Assembly (NCBI GenBank): GCA_904063045.1
Contig: CAJFCJ010000032.1
Location: forward strand, 62,001 to 126,000
DNA length: 64,000 nucleotides
Source: Dimorphilus gyrociliatus
Lineage: Eukaryota; Annelida; Polychaeta; Dinophilidae
Direction: 5' to 3'
Shown piece after piece: positions 47,114-61,000 of the stretch (the first letter of the stretch is position 1; the number at the start of each line of letters is the position of its first letter). The notes under the pieces were generated by a model that was not told the origin of the DNA, made no database searches, and was given only the letters and a program-made list of their open reading frames with translations. Position numbers and translations under genes: made by a program.

Positions 47114-47820
47114 TTAAACGTTGTCCTCTGTATCGAATTTCCCCGAATTTGACCTAGATATGGACCGACTACTAGCCCCGCTAAGACCACTAAAGCTTCC
47201 ATTCAGTCCAGTATTTACAGGCATAAGATACATCTTGTTGTTAGGATTTCCTTTTTTTAATTTATATTTCCAAACTGACCAGGATTTTTTGCAATTGTCA
47301 TTCAAATGAACTAGATTCTCCGCCTCGGGATTTCTAATAAGGTGATTGGGAGCACCATGCCTACTAATAGCGCAAGTAGAGTAAGTAACAGACCTACGAT
47401 CACCAATCATTGCCGAATCCGTAGGCCGACTATAGCAACACCGGCACAAAGTCTCTTTGAACGCTTCCCTATATTTCTTCGACATGAGATTATAAAGAAT
47501 AGGGTTGACTGTAGATGAGACGTAATACAGAATACCAGAAGTATAGAAAAGGATGTCGTTGAATATGCTATATTTTTCAGAAATGTTTTCATTACTGACA
47601 TAAATAGCCAGCAATCTTTGAGTATGAAAGGGAGCCCAGCAAATAAAGAAGGCGACAACTACTGCAACTGTAAGGATGAAAGAAAGAGGATAAGAATTCA
47701 ATTAAAAAATGCAGTATAATAATAATAGTGAAAGTAAAGAGAATAAAGTGAGAAGCTATAGCTATATGTTTTTCCCTTGACAAACAGCTTAACAGTAGTT
47801 ATATATACGTGAATATACTG

Positions 47821-47855
<35 letters not shown>

Positions 47856-49838
47856 GTATGTCTGCATCAGTGCATTTCAATATCATACGTTAAACGAATA
47901 GCAGATTATTTGTGTTTATTTCATCCTTCCGGTTGGATGCATATCATTGAATCTCCTATGCTCTTCTTTATTAGAAGATGAGATCAACCCATTAATACAA
48001 CTTAGTCGGTATTAAAGCTAAGTTTGCAAATAGATAGATATATAGAATAATTTAATATACAATTGTATATCAATATATATATCTATATATATGATATAAG
48101 AAAGCGTATATTGTGGATAAATACTATGCAATTTAACATTAATGAACTTGTAGTAATATCATTTGTTGATAATCTGAATATACTATACATATATATTGGT
48201 ATATATTGAATTTTATAAATATATCTTCTCCTTTTTCTTCCAGGGTAAAACCTAGATTTTTTTCTCTTCTCCCTTTTTCTCTCTAGCTTTTCTTTCCATC
48301 CCTTAAATATTTTGCTAATATACTCAAGCATCATCAAAAATTTCTAATAGGCCTTAAGATGGCGCATAGTATGTTCATTAGATAGAACTTGGAAATAGAC
48401 TGTGGTCACGTTCGGGGATTTTTTTAAGATGTTAACCATAATTTTCCTAATGGTATAGGAATAAATTCAACTGCTGACGTCAAGGAAAAGATTTGTCTTA
48501 GAAAAACTTGCCTTTATTTATTGAGTAAATAGAAAACGAATGCCGTTACACGATTATAATTGTTAGATTAGGTCGTATTTGAAAAAGCAGAAGGTTGGAA
48601 AGTTTGCGTAAACGAGCTATCGATTCTCCAGAATATAATGGGGACAGTGATAAATGACAGCAGCTGTACAGATATAATACTAACAAAGTGTATATTATAG
48701 AGATATTAGAGTGCAGGGTTGCGGCAAGGGATGCTCATAAATAGAATGCATTAAATGCAACGAATATCATTCGTAAAAAAAGAAGTTGATAGAATGTTTC
48801 ATACTTTTACTTAAGTTAATAGTTTTTGCAGTTGTCGGAGGGGATATCAGCAGTAAAGATGAAGAAATTTATGACTAAAACTATACTCTTTATATATATA
48901 CAGTATATACATATAAAGATATATATTGCGCTTATAATATATATATATATTATACTGTATCTTGTATATGATGATATATGTATATACTTGCTGTAATATA
49001 TACTATACGGTATATCGTATATAATGGGAATAATGGTAATAATAATAGATAAAATTATTATTATTAACTTTACCTTAGTACTATTATACACTATAGATAT
49101 TATATACATCTCTTCTCTTGTAGAAACTCTACTTTTACGCATAAAACATACCCTGTAGTTTTTTTTTGCAAACCTTGCAATGTACTCAATAAATGTGTTG
49201 TCTTATGAACTTTCCGCTTCTAAACTGTAAAATTTATAGTATACTTTATGTACAAATGTATACGCATACACCATATTGTATTTATACAAATCTCTTTTCC
49301 TTCCATTACCATATTTTACTTTACAACCTCACTTAATATCAATAAATTCTCTATATTTTTCTATGGTAATTTACAATATGCGACATGTCTGCTTCTAAAT
49401 ACTTTACTTGATATAGTATACAATATACTATATTTGGAGTTTACAGTAGTAGACTTTTTACGACTTACCTACTCGAAGATTACTTGCCTATGTATCTTTT
49501 CGGTGAATGTGGTATTTACACTCAGAATTTAGTTACTTGCTATAATTCTTTTTTATTACCACTAATCAGTCGTTTATTGTAAATTTTTCCGGTTTTTTCT
49601 TCCACCCCCTTCACCCATTTCACCCTAAAAACTATGCAGCATCGAATTAGACGCTGTTAAGAAATAGGAAAAGACTTGAAGAATTTATCAGATCAACCTT
49701 TAACACCGTCTGGATCAAAATTAATGCTGTACAACGTATTCGTATTTAGCGTGCTTTTTTATTGAAACGTTTTCTTTGGAAAATCTCTTCCTATCTTTCT
49801 TTCTCTCTGTCTTTCTAGCTCTCTATCTATCTATCTAT

Positions 49839-49873
<35 letters not shown>

Positions 49874-52800
49874 GTATTTATAGCATACTGCATATATATA
49901 ATTCTTATTAAGATACTCATATTTATAGTTTTTAAGCTAGTACAAATCATGATTTATGGTCTAAAGATAGGTTTACAAAATTGGAACGAGAGAGTAGGAT
50001 TGGGGCAAGAGGGTGTGAAATTTGGTCCTAAGCTGACCACTTCGACATTTATCACCTCAAGAGTATTTATTTGCTTTTTACTTATAATAAATAGCAAACA
50101 CCTGCTACAATATCCAGATATTTTTGGAAGGGAAAAAAATTGGGCAAATGCTGTTTTTTCGATGGAAATTAAAAGAGATCAACACGACTAGACTGATGAA
50201 GAAGATGATGAGGAAAAAGGAAGATAAGGAGAAACGGAAGAGAGCAAAATATAAAAATGTAAGATTATCTAATGAATTATTTGGTAAAAGGCAGCTGTTA
50301 GGCGCCTACTCATCTACTTGGTATGCACGACCACAGACAGTATGAGCAATTTGGTTAATCCAAGGTGACATGGTCATAATTTTTAACGAAATAATACCAT
50401 AGATCGTCTTGGCTCAGGGGTACAATCACTGTCTTTTATTCTTCGTTTGTCTATATATTTAAGCTCAGCGATTGATCTTAAAACAACATTAAAGAAAAAG
50501 AAAGGCTTTTGGTAAGAATTAATAGTTCTATCCCTTAACAAATAACAGTAGAATTATGATTATTGCTTTTATCACCTTTTTTCTTTTCCCCTTATAATAG
50601 TATTTATCTAACAAAAAAAAACATTATATAATAAATTCCTTCCTCTTACTTTATTAATTGAATAAATTAGGCTAAGGATGGGGGAAAAGAAGAGAAGAGC
50701 GAAGTAGGGAGAGAGAAGAGACGAAGGGATGGTAAGGGGGAGAAGGGCGTAAAAATAAGCACTTTTCCTATCATGCGTATTATGAAAGCATTCAATTTTC
50801 TAATGGGAAACTCTATGCAATAGGATGGAAGATTTGAGGCTCAGCAAATGTGATTAGTACACATTAGCATTGCGATATTTTCTAATTTTTTATGTGTGTC
50901 TTTTTTCTTTTCCTTCATTCGACCTTGTCTATATGCGTCGTCAGTAAATTAAAGAAAATAAAAGACTATCCTCTCTTTCACTTTGTTTGGCTCTAAAGAG
51001 TTGAAAAGTCTACTTACCTAGCATATTTAGTACAGACTTTCTAGAATGGGCTAGAGAGTTGTCCTTAGTCTGTGAAGATTCGTTGCGATTCAAAGTCTTA
51101 CTGCTCTTTCTTAGAGTCATTCCAATCTTGATGTACAACAAACTGATTACCGTCATGGGTATGATAAAGAGAAAGAAGGCGGTGAACTGGAAGACTATTC
51201 TACTCTTTGCCCAAAATTTGTTTGGAATATTGCATACTAATGAATCCTTTGCATCATTATTTTTATACTGCACATAATAAAAAGTTCTATTATTTTCGCA
51301 GAAATGAAATCGATCTTCCGTAAAACACTAATAGATCCAAAGATATGAATTATTTTTAAATGATTGCTTAAAAAATTTATGGATAGATATTTTATAAATA
51401 GTATTGTCAATACTTTATATATACTGTGCGATATATATACTGTAAATACATATATATATATATATACACAATATGCTTTATAGACTGCAATTTTACAGTT
51501 TAGTATTTCAGTTGATTTTAAAAATTTACTGTTTTTTACTTTTTACGAAATATGATAGATTGATTGACTGATTATAACTTTGGTTCAAATACTAATTCAT
51601 TGGTTTATTTATTATATAACCCGTCGATCTATATCTAGATCGGTTCCATCTCTGCCTTGTAATCATAGGATATGGTAAAGCTGTCAGCGATGCAGTAAGC
51701 CATATGCAAACTATAATTTTCAAAGAGCGAGACGGTCTGGAGACGGAATGAGCTTTTATCGGGTAACAAATGGCCAGAAAACGTTCTACAGTAAAGGCGG
51801 TTATGGTTAGGATGGATGCAGATGACGTCATTTCCGAAACGAACGTCTTGAGTATACAGAAAGGTTCACCAAATATCCAAGGATAGAAGCTCCAAATTCC
51901 ATAGAGTTCCGGTGGAAGGCCTGCAAAATGTATTTTTCATTTATTTACATAGTTTCGTCCCTATCAGTAAGGATAAAATAAATAGACTAGAACAACTATC
52001 GTAGAAGGATGAGGAATTTTACCCTCATTGAGTCCTCATAGTGCACTAACGAATTACAATTCTGACTCGTACTATACTCATTTTCCTAACCATCAGAATC
52101 AATGATCCATTGACTTTTGACGGAATCAGTTTTTCCTTTCTTATATTGTTACATAATTAGATAAGAGAGAATGGAAGAATCGCGTTGGTCTAAGATAGTA
52201 ATACTTAAGATTGTTTGTATATTTAAAGGAACTACGTTGGTTGTTAGAAAGAACCTGAGAATATATAGAGGAATTGTTTCTTGTATAGAACGAGAACTAC
52301 AGCATATTTTATACATTCTATAATCTTATTTATTTACGTGTGATTTAAGTGCCTTAATAGATAAGACTCTGAAATATGTTGGATTATAACCCCGAGCTAG
52401 TGTTGGAGATAGTAGAAGAGTATAATTATGCAACCTTTCAACCGTATTCTCTAGTAGTTAATCGTTAATTAGTTGTGACGCTACGAGACTGAAATACAAA
52501 TTTTACGCTTTAATTTTACTCGAATAAAGTTACATTACGCCTATAAATATTGAATAATTTATTAGTTACAAATTAAAGCAGGAAATTCTGGTTAAATCGC
52601 TTACTTAGCTAAAATAAACTTATCCTATAAATATAAATCTTTTGCGTTTCTTTCACCTTTATAATATTTCACCTCTATCTTACATGCATCTTTAAGTAAG
52701 TTATTTCTGTATTCTTATTAAATTATCATATGTATTATGTAATAGTATATTAGACTATTGCATAATCAGCATATTTTTTTTACCATCTTTGCTCTTTTCT

Positions 52801-55800
52801 CTAACGTAATAAATTTAAAACTATGGCAATAAAAACAATATAAACATAACAACAAAATACAACTGAAACACCAATCATAACAATAATACTAATAGTAATA
52901 ATAATACACCTGTTACGCTTAAACAATTGTCATTCAAACATAGTGCGTTTATTTGTCCTGAATTTGTATCAAAACGATTGAATATTGTTAGTATTTCATA
53001 TAAGAATTGCTAATAATAATTTACTGCTTTTTGTTTACTTAATTTAAATAATTCATACAAGAATTATTAGACTTTATAATGATTTCTTCCTACAAAAATA
53101 GGCTTGTTTCCGTCTATTCTTCTACTGCTTTCAAATTTTACAGATATCTCTTTCGTCGCCTTGTCTCGTCTTTTCATTTCTTTTCTTTAATGTTTAAATA
53201 TTTAACGCATTCTTTTTCTATTTCTGGCAGAGTGATTTGTCTATTCTCTATACTCTAAAAGAATCTATGCCCCTATTCGAACAATTGATTAAAAGAAGGG
53301 AGAGTTATGATATTTTGCAGTTGACCCAACTCCTAAGGAATCTTTTAGCGCCACAGTGTCGAAAAGTCAGTTGTCGAAAAATCAATTTATGTAGTATTTA
53401 GCCAAGAAAGGATTTTTAGTTGACGTCACGAAAACTACCTCTTCTATTTTGGGTAGAGATATAATGCTCCTATTGTTTCACAGACGCTTCAAAACGTCAG
53501 TCTCGTTATAGATTCGAAAATCACACCGTTGCGGAAATTGACATTTTTATTGTCAAACGGAACAATTTAATGACATTTAACGCCACACGAACCTCTTTCT
53601 CGCATTTTCCCCTCCTGATTATCGTCGTACCAATTAATAAGAATCCTAAATACAGTATACAGCATTTACAATATATACACTGTGTATTTATATCTTTTCA
53701 AATACGAATAAGTTTTCCTTATTGTTTCTAAGCGACTCTTTCTAATATAAAACAATATATCCGAGAGACAGTCTATGGAGCGGAATAAATAAAAACGAGG
53801 TGGAAGAGGGGAAGGATAAGAAGCGGAATAAGTCGAGCGAATGGAAGAAAGAGAGGGGTATACTTATATTAAATATACTTGTACTTTATAGTGCTACAGT
53901 ATTGTAAACTATTAACTTTGTACCCATAACTATTAATCATTTCTTCAATTTAGATTTCTCTTTTTCATTATTCCTACAGTACTGTTGATTGCTAAATTTG
54001 TTTAAGGTTTCCGCTCAAAGAACAACTCTTAAGGTCTTAAAAAAATTATAAGGAGAAAGACACGAAATATCAATATCCCCTTTATAAAAAGCGAAACAAA
54101 TATCCGGAAAGAGTAACAGTAGCTTTGACAAACTATACAGATGGCGGAGATTTGTAGTTTCTCTTATAGCCCCGGAGCGTAACGAGAAAACCAGTGGACA
54201 AATTGCTGTTTCTAATAAACATTGCTTTAGTTTGTTTTGGCGGAGCAAACAGGTGAAATTTTTTTTTCTCTATAACATAAACTATTGAATAGGCCTATAG
54301 TAAGATTCAGTTTGTTTACAATATATTAGCTTTTATTTTTAGTTCTAATCATACATCATCGTCGAGTCCCAATTTATATAAATTTATTATTCGAACGTTC
54401 GTACAAAGGTAACAAGCTTTTTTCTTAAAGTTTGTCACGTATATTCTATACATAATTAATGAATTAGAGATAAATTATAAATCTCGAAGAAGAAAGAGAG
54501 AAAAAATAGAAAACAAATAAGGTAAAATGTTTACTGAAACTATCACCTACAACAGCCGAAATCAATGTTGGACAGAGCAATCAACTTTGTTTGGAAGGAA
54601 ATGAGGAAAATCCATTGCCTCACCACATTTAACAAACCTTGACAAACGAATAGCGTAGTATTTTATTCTTTTATTTTGTTTCTTTCTATTTAACTTTCTT
54701 TCGACTTGTTGAGGTAAAATGCTCGAGTAAAATGGAATAGTTTTCTCTGTTCTTTCTTTTCATACGAGTTTTACATAAGGTATAACGCTGTTTTGGATGG
54801 AATATTCTCAGGTAGAATGCGGAGAAGAGGAAAAGAATGAAAATAAAGAGAGAGAGAGAGAGAAAGAAGGGGAAAGGGAAGAGAGGAGAAATACTATGAT
54901 TTTACTTTGAATTCTATTGAAATTAATACAAAGTATTACTGCCTAACTGAGGAACTAGAATGAAAAAAAGGAAACAATCAATAGCCATTTGATTCATTTC
55001 AAGAATAAAAAAAAATTTCCAGCCAACAAAATTCTTATCAGATAAAATATATATTAGAGATAAGAAAATATAGTTCACTTTATATTAAGTAATTGGTTTC
55101 CAATGTTCTTTTTTCCTCCTCTACTTTAAATTGTTATAGATGAGTTGCTTTTTTCTCTTGTTGTCATATTTTATCAATAATTTACAATGAAAATCTCTCT
55201 AAAATAGAACTGATAAGGATATAGAAATAGATAAAGAAGAGATTTTATTTCTGCCCTCTCCCGCCCCCAACTTACTCACTCACTCACTCGACTCTCTCTC
55301 TCTCTCTCTTGTACGAAGTAATCAAGAGCATAAGGTCTAGTACAGTAGACCTACAAATCCTATATAGACCACTTGCATATATACGTACATACACATACAG
55401 TGCTTCACCTATATTGAAATATTCACTATCGTAGTGTATCCTTTCTAGATTGATGAACAGTTCAAGTGAAACTGTCATGCTTTATCGTTGTCGGTCCATA
55501 CATATCCATATCTATATATATATATAATTTATACTGCATATAGATCTATGAGTATATAATATATATATATATATATATATGTATACATATATACTGTATA
55601 TGGATAATTTCTTTCTGATAATGGCTATTAGGTATTAGTGTTATTATTAGAATTTACCATTATTCTATTTTTTCTACCAATTTCCAAGTTAATTGGGCAA
55701 AAGTCAATAGTTTTGTGGTTCGATAAACGATAATTTTTTCTCTCTTTCATCTGGTGCTTAAAACTTGCTTGTAATTGCTATTAGAATTCTATATTTTTTT

Positions 55801-58090
55801 TATTATATTTTTATTTTCCCTTCTCTTTATTATTATCATTAATATTACTATTATTCTATAGAAATAGCTGTTTTGATAGTCAAACTCTCTAGTCAATCTC
55901 TCAACTATGAAATTTCTATAATAAAAAAAAAACTAGAGAAACGTTTTTTGTATTTTTTTTATGTTTGAAAAAATGTTTATAGCTAATTGCAAAATTGAGT
56001 TGCTTCTATTTTAAAATGTTTTCTACGTTTCGTACTATTAAATTTTTACCCGACGTTTCGATTAGTAGAAAAAGAAGATTTCATTACGTTACGTATTCTT
56101 ATAAATAAAACTTTTAATTGAAGATTTAAAAATTCCGTTTATATTAGAATAAACAACAAAGCGAAGAGAAACTGGATATACTCTTTCATATGAAGATAAA
56201 TAAATTAAATAAAACTCTATTATTTATTTCTTGACTCTTTTATAAAACGCAAACGTTAGCTAAAAGAAAGAAAAAGAAAATGAGAATAGAAAATCACTTA
56301 ATCAAATTAAGTAGTGTTTTTCTTTTTAGATTTATACCTAATGTAAGAAAGTAATACATACATATATACGTTTCGTGGAAAATACGTCTTCTACAACATT
56401 GTCTTTCGTGTTTTGTGAAATAGTAAATTAAAATGAAAGAACAACCATTTAAAAAATCTCTATTTTCTTTCTTTCTTTCTTTCTCTCTCTCTCTCTTTTG
56501 CTTTATTAAAAAAAAATGAAAGACGAACAAGATTGGATGCTAATTTAAATAATTTTTATGTCTTTTTGATTGAAGAGATTTCTTTTCTCATTTAATTTAC
56601 TCTTCTGTAATTATGATCATAAACGTATTCGTCCTTCAATCATCCGACTAGAGACTTACAGCATGTTCTCTCTTACGCTTTGTCGTTCTTGGAAATATGC
56701 TAAGAAGATAATTCTCGTCACAAATTGAGAGAGAGAGGAAAAAACGACATAAATATAGAAAAAAGAAACTATATCATCTTGAACTAAATACCTTAAAATA
56801 GAATCATATATACTGCATAAATAAGTAAGTACCTCATGAAAAACATATGCGGAAATCTTCGAAATCGTTTAACTAATCATATATCCGGATCCTCTTCTTC
56901 GGTTTAAATGGTACAGAGGGGGAAAAAATAGGTAATGTGCGAAAATGTTTACCTTATACCTTACTATAAAAACACAACCTTTATTGACAAAACACTTATT
57001 ATCAATTAAAGTATTATAGGGATAATGTAGAGCGAAAAAAAAAACTACATTTTAGAATAAAATGACCGCAACGGAGTACCACGCTACAAAGACAACAGCA
57101 AAACAAATTACAGTAGAGTGCAATGAGGTTAAGAAACTTTTTCGACATATATTCCTAGAAAGCAACTCTACTCGCTTACGAATGAAAATATTCCGTAGAG
57201 TATAACTTTTTAACCTTCGTTAAAGAGATATATATATATATATACATAAGAGAGAGAGAGAGAGAGATCGAGTGAAAGAGAGGAGACGAACGAGGTATGA
57301 AAAGAACAAAAAATGAAAAAAAAAAACAAATGTAAATAGAAACGTTAAAATTTATAGAAAAGAAAAAGGTTAGGATAAAAACCGTTAGAAAGAGTATAAA
57401 ACTTCAAAGAAAATTTGTATATTATATAAATATATTAATGTACTTGTTATAATATGCATGATTATATAAATATACTACTAAATTTAGACCATATATATTT
57501 ATATAAATATATTATCCTATATAGTAGCTACAAGGTAAAAATATTACATATGCTATATACTGTGTATATATATATGTACTAACATATAGTTTATAAATAT
57601 TATGCATACGTAACATATAGAGTAAATAGTATATACTGCAATGGTACAAAGATGAATAGATGGGTTAATGAATTATTACTTTTTTTTATTTCTGGAGTCT
57701 AAAATCTCAAATATAATTAATTATACGCATACACATATGTACACAGACAATATATATATATAGTACATACACACATCTACATACACCCCCACATATAGCT
57801 CTTGTATTCATTGTTATTGTATAGGACAGTAATTAAAAACTTCTCTACTCACCTAAAATCAAAGTTAACAAATCCGAAATTGCCAACGAGAAGAGGAAAA
57901 AGTTGGTAGCCGTATGCATATATTTATTACACACAATTACTATACAAGTAAACATATTGCCCAAAATCCCACTCAATAATATAGCTGAATAAATAGTCGT
58001 ATAAACAATAGCCTCTGTTAACGGTCTTCTTCTCTTTCCTAATATAGATGTTACACATTCCTCCTCCGTTGCATTTGAACAGTTCGACAT
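47114..58090 (-). CDS. Neuromedin U / pyrokinin (PRXamide)-type neuropeptide receptor
   Basis: Exons reading leftwards: 58090-57853, 51920-51621, 51236-51018 (or from 51267) and 47667-47114. With the 51236 acceptor the frame is closed and the protein is 436 residues. The N-terminus MSNCSNATEEEC has N-glycosylation sequons. TM1 ILLSGILGNMFTCIVIV and TM2 NFFLFSLAISDLLTLILG; extracellular loop 1 GLPPELYGIW and GEPFCILKTF; TM3 ends AFTVERFLAICYP; TM4 ASLTALPYPM; TM6 VVVAFFICWAPFHTQRLL; TM7 SGILYYVSSTVNPILYNLMS. These blocks are characteristic of NMU, pyrokinin and CAPA receptors, Gq-coupled receptors for amidated peptides. The cytoplasmic tail of about 110 residues has a cysteine cluster CRCCYS (possible palmitoylation) and a Ser/Arg-rich end. 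Introns of 5.9 and 3.4 kb dominate the locus. Confidence 0.92.
47668..51017. other. Receptor intron with AT repeats
   Basis: Contains (AT)n at 47824-47852 and, after (CTAT)n, at 49841-49870, and many TATACTGTATA words near 48890-49020. AGATGGCG lies at 48357. A frame at 50124-50345 contains one GKR tripeptide but no repeat or signal peptide. No exon is called. Confidence 0.55.
49822..49870. repeat. (CTAT)n followed by (AT)15
   Basis: Compound microsatellite in a receptor intron. Confidence 0.9.
51921..57852. other. 5.9-kb first intron of the neuropeptide receptor
   Basis: AT-rich; GA tracts near 54849 and 57249, AT runs near 55558-55580. AGATGGCG is at 54139 next to a small GC-richer patch. 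I see no nested gene. Confidence 0.55.
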
Positions 58091-61000
58091 GGCTCCAAGA
58101 AACTTTCAAAGGGAAATGTGCGCCGGCTGGCCATCTATCGGGCCCTCTAGCGGTCATATCGATTCTACCAAAATAAAAGTAATCGAATCAAAAGAATTTT
58201 TACGTTAGAGAGCAAAAACTTGGTTATAGCATCGGGACTACTAGAGCACGGATTGAATTCTATAGAGGATTTAAGAAAAAATTCTTCCATCACTTTTCAG
58301 ATAGTTTCAACGATAGAATTGGATCAAAATGAAAGGCAAAAAAAGAGAGAGAGAGAGTGTACAAATTGTCAAAGTGCCTTTTTTTTTCTAAATCTTTTTC
58401 TCTCTCTTTCTTTCTCTCTTTCTTTCCTTATTTCTTTCTTGTATACTTTCTTTTATAAATTTATCTCTGTTATTTTCTGAGAGAATAGACAATTTCTCAA
58501 TGAATATATTAATCCTCTACTACAACAATAACACTAATAATAATAGTCAAGACTTAAACAAGACAACCAAAAAAGAACTGCCACTATTCAAGTGGCTTGA
58601 ATTGGCTATACTTGTATCCAATATAAACTATATACAGCGTGCATATATTCACAACACACCTCTGTAGAAAAAATGAATTTAATAAACTAAAAAGGTTCAA
58701 TAGACAATGACCGGATTATGAATAAATCAAATGAATGAGAATTGGCAAATTCTCCCTTCGTTAAAGTAGGTACATCATTTCAATACGACGCAAAATTGAA
58801 AACATCTGTAAATATTTATTGAACTGGAATAACTGTACGAAAGAAGAAGAGGAAACAACTGGCCGAATTAAATCGAATGGAAAGTTTTAACCGTAGAAAA
58901 ATATCATTAATTAATCAATACTCCATGTAAAATTATTTTCATTTGTTTGGTTTTTGATGTATTTTTTCCTGTCCAACATGGAATCGCTTTTCGAAAAAAT
59001 TGCTGATGGATACAATTATCCGAATCACTTGAGAATTCGGACGCGGCGACCTCGGCCATCTTTGGACTGTAGAAATTCTATTTAGCTAGCAGTCGGTCCA
59101 CACTTTTCCAGTCGATATCCCATTGCAAACAAGCAGAAACAGTATTGTCAAACATTTTTATTTTATTTTATAAGAACCTAATCGTTGACGATTTGTAGAA
59201 CCTTAATTATATAAATTATTTCCATTATTATCTCATAGAAATCTCTCCTATTAGTTTTTCTTTTCTCTCTTCTTTTTCTTTTTCCTCTATTTCTCTACTA
59301 TTACTACTACTACTACACAGCTAATTCTTACTATTGCTAGTACTTTTTTTTACTTTTCTTCCTTTCTTCTTTACGTTTTCTTTACCTAGCCAATCTAGTC
59401 TATCCTGAAGTAGTTTTCTTCTACTATTCTTTCTTATTTCCTTCAAATCTCCTCTTTCTTCTCTGTCTGTTTGTTTGTCCCTCTGCCCGTCTCTCTCTCT
59501 CTCTCTCTCTCACTCCTTTTCCTTTCAATTATTCTTTCCTCTCTCGATTTAAGCTACAGTGTCGTCCGCTCTTTAGAATACGTTAACTTTAATACATCAC
59601 TCCCAGCTCTCCCTCTCTCCGTCTTTCTCTCTCTCTCTCTCTCTCTCTCCCTCTCCCTCTCTCTCTCTTTCGCTTTCTCACTCATTCAACTCTCCAGTTC
59701 TATTTTATATTTTGGTTATTCAACTTTATAGTACTTGGCATTTATTAATAACAATCCTCAATTGACAAAACGCATCAACGTAGTATTTTTAATTTTTCTA
59801 TAGTCATCACTAATGGATTGTATGATTGTTTCCCATCAGTTTAAACGAAAAGAAGATATAAAATAGTAAAGTATTTTACTGTTAAATGGTTGAATACGGT
59901 TACAAATTTTTCTAGTTTCCCTTTTCGTAGTTTATAAATAATTCTACAGTTGTTTATTTATTTATATTCTATTTTCTCTTGTATTCTTTCTTTATGTTTT
60001 TTTTTATATATATAAAGTCATTATTTCTCCCTTTAGCACTGAATTCATCCTAATTATTTGTTTATTTAAATACAGTTTTTACCCTTTAATTATTCCAGCT
60101 TTATCAATGCTTTGCAGTATTTCTTAAATACTCTTATTTGGTCTTAATGGGTCGTTTGTGACGGTTTTCCCAATTCTTATATTTTCTCTCTTATCATCTT
60201 TTACTAGAAATAGTAAACGTCTATAGTATGTGTGGGAGGGAGAGAAGGGAAAATTGTGTGCGGTGGGCAGGAATAAGGGTGGTGAGAGGGGGAGGATAGC
60301 TTTGAAGAAAAAGACAAGTTTTTTGCAATAAATAAGTAAAAGAAACAAGCGTTAAAGCGTCTCAAATTTTTAATTTTCTTGTTGGTTGCGAAAGGCGATA
60401 ATTGAATTGGAATATTGTTAGATTTTAATATGGTTTATTATAAATATACTAAAAAATGATAAGGGATAAAGTTAATACTTTTGATAAATACTGTATATAG
60501 ATATATAAATGAGCTAAAACAGTTTTAAATACAATTGTTTTATATAATTAACTTGTTTAATGTCTTTTTCTCATCTTATAAATCCTTAATATGTTCATAT
60601 ATTTTAATTGCCGTTTCTTTCTTTCCCATATTTTGTTTAAAAGACGAAATAAAAGAGGAAAAGGAAGAACAAAAAAGAAATAAGTTATAGATTAAAGCCT
60701 TACCAGCTCAATCTGCCTTTGAAACCTTAAAACAATACCGTTAATTTTCCCTATGACACCTATATATTAGCATATAATATATATCTATCCTTACTTATTT
60801 ATTATTTAAGCACTGTTTACATCGCATAGAAGATTGTGTTAATATTTTAGGTATTTTTTGTATCCTATCAGGGTTATAATTCATATTTTTAACGCATTAT
60901 ATGCTCCATCTATAGCTTTGTCTAAAAGTTAATGACAATCTAAAGGTAAAAGAATTTATAGTATTGCTTATGGGTATCTCTCTCTCTCTTAGGAATAGTT

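Noticed and set aside
50124-50345. Frame with GKR, considered as a neuropeptide precursor
   Set aside because: Only one cleavage-like site, no signal peptide and no repeated peptide; composition is basic low complexity.
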